The notes beneath the pieces are model-generated. The model saw only the letters and a list, made by a program, of their open reading frames with translations, made no database searches and had not been told where the DNA came from. A stretch of DNA of 64,000 nt from Pyropia yezoensis (taxonomy: Eukaryota > Rhodophyta > Bangiophyceae > Bangiales > Bangiaceae), in assembly GCA_009829735.1 (NCBI GenBank), contig CM020620.1, positions 1,054,001 to 1,118,000 on the forward strand, read 5' to 3'. The number at the start of each line of letters is the position of its first letter. Positions within the stretch are counted from its first letter, which is position 1. The position numbers and the translations under genes are program-made. Below are positions 30,878 to 42,098 of the stretch, in pieces.

Positions 30878-33800
30878 TCAGCGACGCGGCAGTCGAACCG
30901 CCGCCGCCGCCGCAGCAGCCGCCGCCGACCGCAGCCGCCGCGCGTGGTCGTCGGGCACCGCCAGGGTGTCGATGCCGCCATACGGGTCGGCGGGGAAGGA
31001 AGAGGAAGCGGCAGCGGCCGAGGCGGCCGCCGCCGCCGCCGCCGCGGGGCTCACCTTGACCGCCCCCACCCCGGGCGGGATGATCGGCCCAGCGACACCG
31101 CCGACGCCGCCGCCGCTGCCAAAGGCCATGCCAAGAAGCCGTCCGTCGCGGGAGTGGAGTGGCGTCCACCGGGTGGGCGATGCCGACGCGCCACCGCCGC
31201 CACCATTGTCGCCGCCGCCGGCGGTAAAGCCGCCCACGCTTCCAGTGACGCCGCTGCCGCCCTCATCGCCATCATCGTCTATCTCCTCGTTCGACTGGGC
31301 GCGCGCCTTCTCCGCCGCCGCCGACGCGGCCATGGCCGCAACAGCCATCTGCGACGCGCAGTCCAGCGCCGCTTTGAGCTCTGGGGCCCCCGCCTTGTGG
31401 CGGTGCATCGAGATGAAGTGCTGCTTCAGCGACGCCTTGCGACCAAACGCGCGGCCAATGCAGTCGGTGCACGAAAAGGGGCGGTGGCCCTTGTGCACAA
31501 TGTTGACGTGCCGCTTGAGGTCCGACGCCTGACCAAACTTGAGCGTGCACATCTCGCAGAAGTATTTGCGCTGCTTCTCGTGCACCGTCAACTGGTGCTG
31601 CGAGTGTCAAAGAGAGAAAGGGAGATAGCGGGAGAGGGAGTGTCGAGGGAATGACAGGGGTAAACACCAACCATGCGGGAGAACCAAGCAATAGGGGGAA
31701 AACATATTAGAGACCGACGGATGCAAAGCAAGAGCAACGTGCCGCGCGTCACGCAGCCTCCACGCACCCCGCCAAAAGCATACAAATAGACACGGGACAA
31801 TTCGAAACGTACCTTCACAAGCTTGTTCTTCTCCCCAAACGCCGCATTGCACATATCGCACACGTGTGGCCGCTTGCGCAGATGCACCGACCGAATATGC
31901 TTCTGCGCAAAAGCAAACAAACAGTTCAAGAAGGGGACAACCAGAGATGAGAACAGGGCCACAAGAACAAAATGAGAATAGGCACAACATGCGTAAGGGG
32001 ATGAAGTTAGAGACTGGCTTGGGACCAGGGTCGCGGGGTACTCGCTAGCGACACCCACCCCAGACATCCGGTACAGATGCCGCACAGCCCCGCCCTCCCC
32101 TCAACTCTCCTGCCACACCCCCTCTTCCCTTCCAGTCATTCAAACGTACACTGAGGTTGTGTTGCTTGCGAAAGACCGACGTGCACAAGCTGCACGGCAA
32201 GAACGGCGGGTCGTCACCCACCACCGCCGCCGCCGCCCGTGGCGGGGGGGCCCTCCTACGCGGAACGGCGGCCGGCACTCCCCCCTCGCGCTTGGGTGTG
32301 CCCGCCAACGAAGACAGCGGCGGCGGGAGCGTCGCGAGTGCCCCGTCCATACGCCCATCCGCCTCTCCATCGTGGCGTCCGCCGCCGCCGCGGCCGTCAT
32401 CGCAGCTGTGGCCGCCAGCACTGCCGCCCGGTGTGGCTGGCGGCGGCGCCGAACACGGACTTGCCCCCCCCGACGGAGAGGAGCTCTGCGCCGCCATGGA
32501 CGGCGGCAGCTGCATGCTGTCCATCCCCGGCAGCACACACGCCCGCTGCAGCTGCTCGCACAAGGAGGAGGCAGTGGAAGGGGGATCACCACCGGCAGCA
32601 GCGGCAGGAATGGGGACGCCGGCACCGCCCCCTCCACCACCGCCAGCGCTGCCGCCGCCAGTGGGGAGGTCTGCCATGGTGAGGACGTTAAAGAAGGTCG
32701 GCTCGGTGGAGGTGGCGGCGTCGAGGAAGCGCTCAAAGTGGGGGCTCACCTCAAACGCGGCGGCAGCCGCGGCGGCTGCCGCCTCGGCTGCCGGGGACCC
32801 TGCGGCGGGGTGTGGCGTGATGGCGGTGGGGGTGGCAGACACCGCCTCTGCAACAGCCACCGCCTCCATGGCCTGCGCGCTCCCATCACCGCTACCGCCC
32901 GAGAGGAGGGAGGCGCCCAGCGGCGGCAATACGGCGCCGCCCAGGCCCCCACTGGAGGCAGGGACGAGGACGGGGGAAAGCTCGTCCAGCAACGTCCGCC
33001 TCGCGCACCCAGCAGCCCCCACCACCCCCCCGTCCCTTGCCCCCGCCCCACGGGTCGACCGCAGCGGGCCGTCCGTGCGCGGAGGCGACGCCCCGTACGC
33101 CCGACCATCGTCCATGACCATGGCGCGCGCGTCAGCGCCGCCGCCGTCGGTCGCGAGCACCTCCTCCAGGTCCCGGACGGCCGCGTCGGGGACAGCGCCC
33201 GCGCGCGGCACCCCGTCAACGAGGCCACCGCCACCGCCGCCGTGGGGGGGCCCACCGCCCACCCCTGGATAGGCATTGACAGGGTCGAACGGAGAGGTGG
33301 CGGCGAGGAAGAGGTGGTCCACGCCCAGCTCCGCGGTCGACGCTATGGGCGTGCCCAGCAGGGAGCCTTGAGGGCCCGCCGTGCTGTCACCACCATCCCC
33401 CCGCTGCCCATGCAGCGGGGACGGCAGCGCAGACGACGGGGAGGGGTAGGAAAAGGACGACTCGGAGACGGCGCTGCCCGGCTCAACCTCAAACACCCCC
33501 GACCCATCGTTCAGGTAGGACAAGGACGCGGGGTCCAGGGGACGCTTGGACACTCCGCCACCGGCCAGGAGCGTGTCGTGTACCAGGGGCAGCCGCGGGG
33601 AGGCGGCAACTTGGTCAACGTCCGCGAGGAAGTGGGCAATCCCATCGTCCAGGTCCAGCATCAGCGGCGGCGGGCGCGCCGCCGCCGACGCGCGCGTCAC
33701 GCCACTCACGGGGGACATGCCAAACGACGGCGCGGCCGTCGGTGTGCCCGGGACGCCGTCGTCAACGCTGCCACCGCCGCCACCGTCGCGGCCAACGTCA

Positions 33801-33928
33801 CCGCCGCAGCTCCGACTGATAGATGCTGCCACCGCCAAAGCTGCGTCGCCCCCAACGGCCCGGCCGCCCAACCCCCCCGGCCCGCCACCGCCGCCACCGC
33901 GGGGCGGGGTCACAAACGGGTCCGCCAT
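30878..33928 (-). CDS. C2H2 zinc-finger transcription factor, three exons
   Basis: Proposed exons are 33928-32150, 31902-31813 and 31597-30878, with GT-AG introns (GTACGT donors at both; acceptors GCGCAG and CTCGCAG) and an unbroken frame giving about 862 residues. The ATG at 33928 begins MADPFVTPP. Residues 1-570 are low-complexity Gly/Ser/Ala/Pro. Four C2H2 fingers follow: CSLCTSVFRKQHNLS-K-H, CDMCNAAFGEKNKLVKH, CEMCTLKFGQASDLKRH and CTDCIGRAFGRKASLKQH (the last has 13 residues between Cys and His). The C-terminus is Ala/Gly-rich. It is likely a nuclear DNA-binding protein; its targets are unknown. Both introns cut a finger directly before or beside its first zinc-ligand His. Confidence 0.85.
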
Positions 33929-35037
33929 GGCGCCGGCACGCGACCAGGCCGGCCGCATCGGGCACGCCGCCGCCCCCCGCGTCGTCCTTGTCGCCAACGT
34001 CAAAGCGCGTCCCGCAGGGGTGACAGGCAGGCAGCACGGACAAGAAGAGAGGAGTGGGAAAGACGGATGGGCTAGTGGTGGTGAGGATGGCCGACGGCAA
34101 CGCCTCCGCAGGTGGCTGGCAGCGGTGGCGGCGGCCGCGGCCGGGCGGGGAGGCAGTCTCGGCAGGGGGGACCCGCGTCCGCGGGCATGCACCCGCCCCG
34201 CCCCTACCGGCGTAGCGGTCGCGGCGGCGTGGAGCGTCCGGCATCCCCTCCTCTGCCGCACCACTGCCCTCCGCGGCCGGGGATCAAGTACCCACCAGGC
34301 GGTCGCCGTCACCGCCACCGCCACTGCTGGCAGGGCGCCCCCCTTCCCCCGCACCCCTGCAGCACGGGTTGCAACTCTCCTCGCCCCACTCCCCTCCCCC
34401 CCCTCTCCCCCACCCACCCCCGCTCACGTGCCCTGGGGGAGGGGGGGGGGGGGGGGGGGGACAGGGGGTGGGCGCCCCCCCCCCCCCCAAAACAGCCTCC
34501 CCGCGCCGCGCCGGAACGGCGGCAGCGGCGCACGAAAGTGGCCAAAGCGGCCGGGAGGCGCTCCCCTCCCCGCCCCCCCCCCCCCCTGACGGCAGCGGTG
34601 GCGGTGGCGGCTTGCATCCGCCGTCTCCCCCCCCCCCCCCCCCCCCCCTTGCGCTCTGCAAAAGCCCCTCCCCCTTCCCGTTGCCACGGCTACCAGCACC
34701 CCCAAAAACCGCGGCTGCTGCCACTGCCGCGGAACCCGCCGACCGCCGACCGCCGCTGCCGCCGCCGTCCGCCTGCCCGCCAGCCCCGCCGGGCCCCGCC
34801 CGTCCCGCCCGTCCCGCCCTCCCGGCGCGATGTCCTCGCTTCCTGCCAAACCCCTCCCCCTGGTGGCCGCACCAGCCAGCCAGCCACCCCACGAGCCGCA
34901 GAGAGGAAGGGGCTCCTCGTTGGCAACAGCATCGAGCGTGGGTAACAGACGGACGGGGTGGGGGGGCACACCCTCCGCCACCCCCCCCCCCCCCACTCCC
35001 GTGCCCTGCGAGTGCGCAACGCACCGTGGCGGCACCT

Positions 35038-35071
<34 letters not shown>

Positions 35072-35228
35072 TCTTCCCCCTACCAACAGCACGCCATCCC
35101 GCCCCCCTCCCCTACGTGCCGCCCGCGGGCGGCAGCCAGTGGGGGTGAGACGCGGGCAAAGGCAGAGGAGGGAGGGGGGGCGGGCCCACCGGCGGCAGGG
35201 TCGTGGGGCGTGCTGGCCCGCCGCCGCC

Positions 35229-35283
<55 letters not shown>

Positions 35284-35995
35284 CTGCTGCTGCCGCCGCC
35301 GCTCCCGCCGCGCGCGGCCGCCGCCGCCGCTCCCAGGGTGGCGCACACGCGCCCTCCCCCCCCCGGCAGGGCCGCGCCCAGACGCCGTCCCGTGGTGGTG
35401 GCGGCCGCGGGGGGGGGGGGGGGGGCGGCGGAAGCGGCCGGTGGCAGTGGCGGCGGAAGCGGCCCGCCGGCACCGGCGGCAGTGACAGCGGCGGCGGGCG
35501 TGGCCCAGTGAGAGCGGGGGGCTGCAGAGGAGGGGGGGGGGGGGGGGGGGGGGGCGGGAGCGAGAGCCGCGGCAACGAGCCCGCAGCGACCGCCGGTCGG
35601 GGGGGGGCAGACACCCCCCCCCCGCCCCCCGTGACAACGCCCGACGGGGCCCACGGTGCGTGCGCCGTCGCGCCGTCGCCGCCGCGCCGTCACGGTCGCT
35701 GCCGCCGTCGCCGCGGGGGGGGGCGGGCGGCCAGCCGGCCAGCCGGCCGGCCGGCCGTCTGCCCGGGCGGCGGCGCGCGTGCACGTTTTCGGCAACGGCC
35801 ATGGGCGCCCCCGCCGCCGCCGAGGATGGGCGCGCGCCGCGGCGGGGGCGCGGCGGGGGCGCGGCGAGCCCCCCCTCCCTCGGGCACGTCAGGCCCAGCC
35901 ACCCCCTCTTCCCGCTCCCGTCTCCCCGTCTCTCCTCGCGTTGATATCATGATGGGGGGGGAGAGCAGCTGCTGCTGCAGGGGGGGGGCGCCCAC
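33929..35995. other. GC-extreme 5' region of the zinc-finger gene
   Basis: G and C runs of 10-25 bases, CCG/GCC triplet arrays (35220-35290) and CT-rich tracts are present. ORFs in all frames are compositional. The promoter and 5' UTR of the zinc-finger gene should lie here, but no specific element could be named. Confidence 0.5.
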
Positions 35996-36964
35996 CACGC
36001 CTAGTTGTATAAGGCGTGCAGCCTGGGTTTCTTTGCACCAACCTTTTCAAAGAAACGTGCAGCCCTGTGAGTGGCTGAGAAGAAAATTGGGGGTTTTCAT
36101 GACCCCAATTTTCACCCCACGCCACAGAGGCCGTGAGGGACGGTCGGGCGCAGCCCCGGTGACGCGGCCACCCGGATCTTGCGCGTGAGTGTGTCCCCGC
36201 GTTTGAGTCTACCCCACTCCTTGGACGACATTTCCACCCCTCCCCCACCTCCTCCCGTCGCCTTGACGCCTCCCCCTTCAACCCCCCTCCCCGCCGAGGT
36301 CTGAAGGTGACAGCCCTTCCCCTATCAATAACCCCAATCCTGTCGCTGTTACCCCGGGCATTCTCATACATCTCTGAGATGTGCCAGGGAAGCGTCCGCG
36401 TGTGTACTATGAGGGTCGAAAAGCCTCCGAGATGCAGAGGACCGTACATCCGCCACAGGTGGTAGAGTCACAGTCATGGGGGGACCGCTTCTCCCCCGAG
36501 ACGTGAAAAGACGCCCCCTGCGCCGGGCCCACCCCTTTTCGACGTAGCCCACCCCGGGTGTGACGGGGAGTAAGCGTTTGGGGGGTGCACCGGGCGAGGG
36601 TGGGGGCCTTCGGGCGCTGTGCGAGGGGATGAGGTGGGGTGGGTGGCACTTCACCAAGGTGTGGTGTTTCGTTCCGGCAGCCATTCTTGGAGGAACGGTT
36701 GACTCTCCTCTTTGCATTTTTTTCCATTCTTTTCTATTCTCACCTGCCCCACACGGCCGCGACAACGAGTGCAGGTGAACACGTGTACATTCTTCAACTT
36801 CCTGTGGCCCAAAGGAAGAAAAAGACCTGACATCTCGCTCTTGAGCCAATGCGGTGACAGAATTGCCTCTCACAGCGATCAAATTGATCTTCGTCGGCCA
36901 ATGAGGAGACGAGGGAGCCCGTGAAACCCAGGCTGCACAAGAAGCGCCCTCTTAACTAGGCGTG
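35996..36964. mobile_element. 969-bp non-autonomous element with 4-bp CCAC target duplication
   Basis: The ends share CACGCCTAGTT and, farther in, GTGCAGCCTGGGTTTC in inverted orientation. CCAC flanks both sides (35992-35995 and 36965-36968). Two internal hairpins lie near the left end (36027-36035 with 36048-36056; 36083-36092 with 36103-36112). There is no transposase. GC content falls sharply relative to the flanks. The superfamily is unknown; the 4-bp duplication resembles that of the element at 9331-10001, but the termini differ. Confidence 0.78.
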
Positions 36965-38310
36965 CCACGCGGACGGCACAGCAGAGTGGCAAGCGACGAC
37001 GGTGACGGGGATCGGTGCGTGGGGATGAGGCGCCACGCTTCCGAGCGTCTGGCAGATGCCACGGGAAGAGGGGGAGGGCCCATGCATCCGACGAGAGCCT
37101 GCAATTTGGCCGGGCAAGCCTCTCCCCAGCCGCCCCCTCCGGGACTCGGCGGTGTGGGTCACGACACACGCACGGTGGCGGCGGTTGCACAGCAATCAAT
37201 CAAGAAGTGCACCTCCTCCTTCGATCTTGATTCTACGTGAGCCAGATCACATCGGTGTCGCCTTTGAGAACATGGGCACGGAAAGAGATAGAATTAATAA
37301 CAACTACCTGCGATGTAGATCCCATTACTCCCCCTGCCCCGAGGGGGCGACATAGAGCCGTTCAGCGAGGCATGGGTCGCAGCGTCATCAGGTAAATTGT
37401 CCAATTGTGCTCCGTCCAACAGGAAATTTGTGCAATGCATACCTCTGTGCCTGCCGAAAGTCTGTTGCGGCGGGACTGCCACGATGCGGCGGTCCACGGA
37501 TCAGCGAAAACACGAGGCGTCGAAAACTCCCCGCCACGGCGTGCGGTCCAAGCCGGGAAGCGCCGGCTCTCGGGCCAGGCACAAAAGAGCTCCCACACTC
37601 GACAGGGTGTCCGCCGCTCCTGCCGCTCGCGGGTGGCGGGCTCTCTTCCCCATGCAAGGCCTTTTGTTGCCGCGGCGCCCCGTCTCGGCGTTTCGCCGCG
37701 CGTCGCGTGCGCGCCCGGCTGTGGGCGTGCCCTCCTCCCGGCACGTTTGTGCGAGAGAGGGGGGTGGACACACCGCTCCCGCTCAACAGAGCCTGGGCGG
37801 GGGGGGGGTGGGGGTGGGGGTGGGGGGGGTGAAGCTTCGAATCCCGGGGAGCGGGGCGGCTCATGCCCTCCTCCGCCGTCCCGCCCAGCTTTCGCTTTGC
37901 GCCCCCTCCCCCCCCCCCGCCCCCCCCTCCCCCTCCCCCTTCCCTTCCCTTCCCCCCGGTGTGGCCACACCACCTCTCTCACAGCCCCCTTCCGCTTGCC
38001 GTCCGAGGCCAGACGACAGCGACGGTTTTGATCTTCCAATCCATCACGGGTCCCTCCCATTGCAGCGGACGGCATCCGCACCTGGCTGCCTTTTGCGGGT
38101 AGGGGGAGGGGGGAACGAGAGAAACAGATACAGGGACCGCTGCCCGCCCCCCCCCCCCCCCCTTGGCGGCCCGCGCCGCGGGTGACTGGTGGTGGGGGGG
38201 GGGGCGCGGCCCGGCGCTCGTCCCCCGCCCACCCTCTGGCGCCGCCGTGACAGGTGCGCCGCGACGCCCCGCCGGCGCCGTGCCACATCCCGCCGCGCCG
38301 TTGGCCCTCC

Positions 38311-38349
<39 letters not shown>

Positions 38350-40952
38350 GTCGCCGGCGTGGCTGGCGTGGCTGGCGTCCCGCCCCCACCCCCCCCCCCC
38401 CCACCCCCTCCTGCGCGCCCTGTCTTTTTTCATGCTGGCGACCTCGGCCTGCCAGCGGCTGCCACTGACTGCGTCGCTGTCCCCCCCCCCCCTCTCTTTC
38501 TACCATCACCCCCCCCCTGAGTGCAGAGGACAGAGAGAAAAGAGCTGGGGCGGGGACGCGCTTTTGCAATCTCGCCCTCGCTCCCCCCGGGCCGCTGCCG
38601 CGCCTCTTTGAGGACGGAACGCTGCCGCCACGTCACTCCCTCCCCCCCCCCCCCCCCGGGCCCCCCCCCCCGCCGCTTGCCCCCCCCCGGCCCCCGCGGG
38701 GGGGGGAGGGACACGCTTCCGTCCAACGGGGACGGGAGGCGGGGGCGGGAAGAGATTGAAGAGAGTAGGGGGGTGTGCCGGGGGGGGGGGGAGGGCGGAC
38801 TCACCGCTTCCACGACGCAACCTCCCCCGTCACGCTACCCGTCCCGCCCGCCGCCCCCCCCCAGCCCCAGCGCCTGCCAAGAAGCCCCCTCGTGCCTGCG
38901 CCCGGCTGGGTTGTCGTGTCGCCGCCTCTGCCGCCGCCGCCGCCTGCTGCTGCGGCCGTCACCGCCTGCTGCTACCGCCGCGCCGAGTGTGGAGGCACCG
39001 GGGAGAGAGAGGATGGCTGCCGCTGCACAGGTGGCTCCCCAACGAGAGAAAAGGGCGTCGAGGGGGGGGGGGGGGGGGGGGGGGGCGGCGGGAGTGGGTG
39101 GATCCTCCCCCGTTGCAGAGCGAGAGCGCGGCGTGTGGCCGACGTGGGGATGGAACAGGGGGGGGGGGGGTGATGGTGGTGGGGGTGGGGGGGGGGGGGG
39201 TGGGGGGGGGGGGGTGGGTGCACGTGCCCTCATGGGGACTCCACACATGATCCACCCCCGCTGCGGGCGGGCGTGCGTGTGCGCTTGCCGCCCGCGCCCG
39301 CCCCGCCTCGGCCGTGTTCGGTGTCTTTCCCCGCTGCACGCCCGCCAGGCGGTGGCGGCGGTTTCACGCCGCCGCATCCCCACCTGGCAACCCGGGGGCT
39401 CGCCCGTGCCGGCGCCCCGCGCCCGCCCGCCACGCCGTCGGCCGACACCGCCGCGCCGCCTACCCACCGCCATCCCGCCGCCGCCCCCTACAGCCGCTGC
39501 CGCCGCCACCGCCGCCGCCGCCGCCACCGCCTCCGTGCGCCATCATCTCGACGGCCGGCGGGCGGGCCGAGCACGGCGGAGACGGGGCGGCCAGCGAGCG
39601 GGCGGGCGAGGGGGGGAGGGGGGCGGGAGCGGGAGACTGGGCGGTCGGCCGGCAGGCGGTCCCCCCCCCCCCCCCCCCCCCCCCCGCCCTCGCCGCCGCC
39701 TCCTGGACCAGTCGGGGGGGTGGTGGCGGTCAGACGGCGGCCAAGCGTCGGCCAGAGGCGGCGGCGGCGGCCGCCTGGCGTCCCCTTTGATTCTTTCCCG
39801 ACCTGCCTGTATCCAAGTCGTGCGCGCACAGTACGGCTGGCGGTCCTCTCCACCCGCCGCCACTGCTGTCGTGGTGACCGCCACTGGGCATGGTGGCCTG
39901 GCTCGGGAGGCACGTTGCGGCAGCCGCCGGGGCTTGGGGGAAGGAAGGCTGCGCCCTGTGGCGGCCGTGTCATTGCCGCAGGGGGGGGAGGGGGGGCGAG
40001 GGCTGCGGGTGATGGTGAGTGTGGTGGTGGTGGTGGTGGTGATGATGGTGGTAGGAGTGGTGGTGACTGTCTGGCCGTCACCACCGGCGGTGGTGGTGGC
40101 GAGTGGGGCACACCGTGCGTGTGGTGTGGCGGCCGACAAAGCGTCGACAGGCACGGCCGGCGGTGGGGGGCACGCGCCGACCGCCGTGCGCGCCGCGCCA
40201 CGACCCGCTGCCCCACTGGCCGCGGCCGCGGCGGCGGTCGGGCGGTGTGCTTGCACGGCGGGCGCGCCGGCGAGGGACGGGCGGGGGGGGCGGCCGCGTG
40301 ACGCGCGCTTGTCGTCTCGCAACAAGGGCGGCCCCCACGCTGACGGGAGCGGTCGCCGCTGCACGCGGGCGACGGCGCGTGCCGTGGCGAGTGGGGGGCG
40401 GGGGAGGGACGGCCGCAGCCGCGGCAGTGGCGGTGGCAGCGGCGGTGGGCGCCGCAGCGGCAGCAGCAGTGGCGCGACGCTGCCGTGCCGGCCCACTACC
40501 ACCACCGCCACCACCACCACCACCACAACAATTACTGCCATGCCGACCACCTGCAACAAGAAAGAAAGGAGCGTGTGGGGCAGACACGCGCCGCCGCAGC
40601 CATGGCCAGGCGCCGGCACTCCTGCCTGCTCGTGCCGCGCTTTTCGGCCCCTACGACTGGTCGACTCCCGTCGGGCTGCCCGCGTCGCGCCCTCCGTGTG
40701 TATGTACACATCGCGCCCCCCCCCCCTCATCATCTGCCTTCTTTCGCAGTCGGGCCGCCCGCCGCCACTCCGCCACCTCCTCGCCCTTGCCGGTCTCGCC
40801 CCGCCCCGCCCCGTCATGGACGCTTCTGCCCCGTCGCGGCCAACCCCCAGCCGTGACGGCGGTAGGATGGCGAGGCAAGACACACTTAAAAAAAAACAAA
40901 AAACGATGCTTCGCCCACCCCCCCGCCCCATCCCCCCCCCTCCCCTCCATAA
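36965..40952. other. Long stretch with no recognised gene
   Basis: Open frames of up to 826 codons occur on both strands at once, but they are Pro/Arg/Gly low complexity without domains. Homopolymer C and G runs, a GGT-rich tract (40020-40066) and a GGCT repeat are present. RMND5's missing 3' end may lie in the last few hundred bases. Confidence 0.5.
38312..38348. repeat. GCTG tetranucleotide microsatellite
   Basis: About nine uninterrupted GCTG units, followed by imperfect GGCTGGCGT repeats to about 38380. Confidence 0.95.
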
Positions 40953-42042
40953 CAAGTTAATCGAACGGCACGACGCCTCGAACGTTTCTCGCGGGCAGTA
41001 GGGGTACTTGAAGTGGGAGTGGGTGCGGCGCATGCGCTCGACCGAATCCTTGGCAAGCACGTGCCCACACGGGAGGAGCTTGGGCGGGTTGTCTCCGGTG
41101 GCCTCGGCGCGGCTCACCGGGCACGCAAAGACCGTGTGGTAGGGCCCGCCCGCGACGGCCGGGTCGGCCGCCGCGACCGCCGAGCACGACAGCTCGGTGC
41201 GCATCTCGGCGTTGAGCGGCAGCCGCGACGCCTTGATCGCCGCGGGGATGGCCGCCGCCCCGCCATTGACGGCGACGGCCAGCAGCGGCTCGGCGGGCAG
41301 GTCGGAAATGCGGCGGTACTCTGACTCAAACGCGGCGAGCGCCTCAGCCGCGAGCGTGCCGTCGAGGAGGTCCATGTACGCCTCGTGGCCGAAGGGGAGG
41401 GGGCGCCCGCCGTTGGGGGGGTACGCCATCACGGGGCGGGGGGCGGGGGGGGGGGGGGCGCCCGCCGCCCCAGCAGCCTCCCCCGCGGGGTCGGCAGCGC
41501 CGCCGCCGCTGCCGCCCTTGGCCGCCAAACCGCGAGGTGCCACCGCCGCGCCACCCCCCGCGGGCGTGGCCACGGGCGTGGCCGTTGGTGGAAGCACCTC
41601 ACCCGGCACCGCCACCGCCGCCTCCGCAACGATCTTTTTCATTGCCTCGGCGGCCGCCACTGCCGCTGCGGCCGTAGCGGCGGGCTGGTCATTCCGTCGT
41701 GGGGCAGCGCAGATGAGGACAAAAACTGCGCCCATGAGGCGCTCCAGCTCCCGCTGCAGCATCGCTCCATAGGGTGCCAGCTGTTTTTGTGCGTACTGCA
41801 GCGCCCGGTCACTGTCCCCTCGGGCGGCATAGCCGAGAAAGGCCAGCGAGTGGAGCTTGAAGAGCAGCCGGTTTCCGACGGCCGTCATCCGCAGTGCCAG
41901 GTGGCGACGGGCGGGCTGCAGCCAGTCGACGGCCAGCCGGCGGCGGCGGTTGTGGTGGGGGGTGGACAGGGACCAGAAGGCTGCGGTGGCCGCGGCGATG
42001 GCCGCGCCGCCGCCGCCGCCGGGCGAGCAGCCAAGAGGCGGC

Positions 42043-42074
<32 letters not shown>

Positions 42075-42098
42075 TAGCGGCGGCGGCGGCGGCGGCAA
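40953..42098 (-). CDS. RMND5: RMND5/GID2-type E3 ubiquitin ligase subunit (ends uncertain)
   Basis: RMND5/Gid2 is the catalytic RING-like partner of MAEA/Gid9 in the CTLH/GID ubiquitin ligase. A CTLH/CRA region is visible: NRLLFKLHSLAFLGYAARG, RALQYAQKQLAPYG, RELERLMGAVF and the later PLLAVAVNGGAAAIPAAI. The RING-like C-terminus reads YHTVFACPVSRAEATGDNPP, KLLPCGHVLAKDSVERM and KYPYCPRETFEASCRSINL. The first Cys of the family CPYCP motif is Tyr (TAC). No stop follows INL, where the family normally ends; the frame runs on into low complexity to 39543. The N-terminal LisH part was not found, and an ATG at 42126 lies in another frame within an Ala/Gly repeat. The gene may be spliced or carry indels. 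Confidence 0.75.

Noticed and set aside
37825-37850. TTCGAATCC string resembling a tRNA B box
   Set aside because: No A box, acceptor pairing or cloverleaf could be built around it.
39543-40952. Continuation of the RMND5 frame as a 470-residue C-terminal extension
   Set aside because: The sequence after INL is Val runs and Arg/Pro low complexity; a lost stop, splice or indel is more likely than real protein.
38521-41001. 826-codon open frame on the plus strand
   Set aside because: It is Pro/Arg/Gly low complexity with homopolymer tracts, overlaps equally long frames on the other strand, and has no domain; GC-extreme DNA rarely contains stops.
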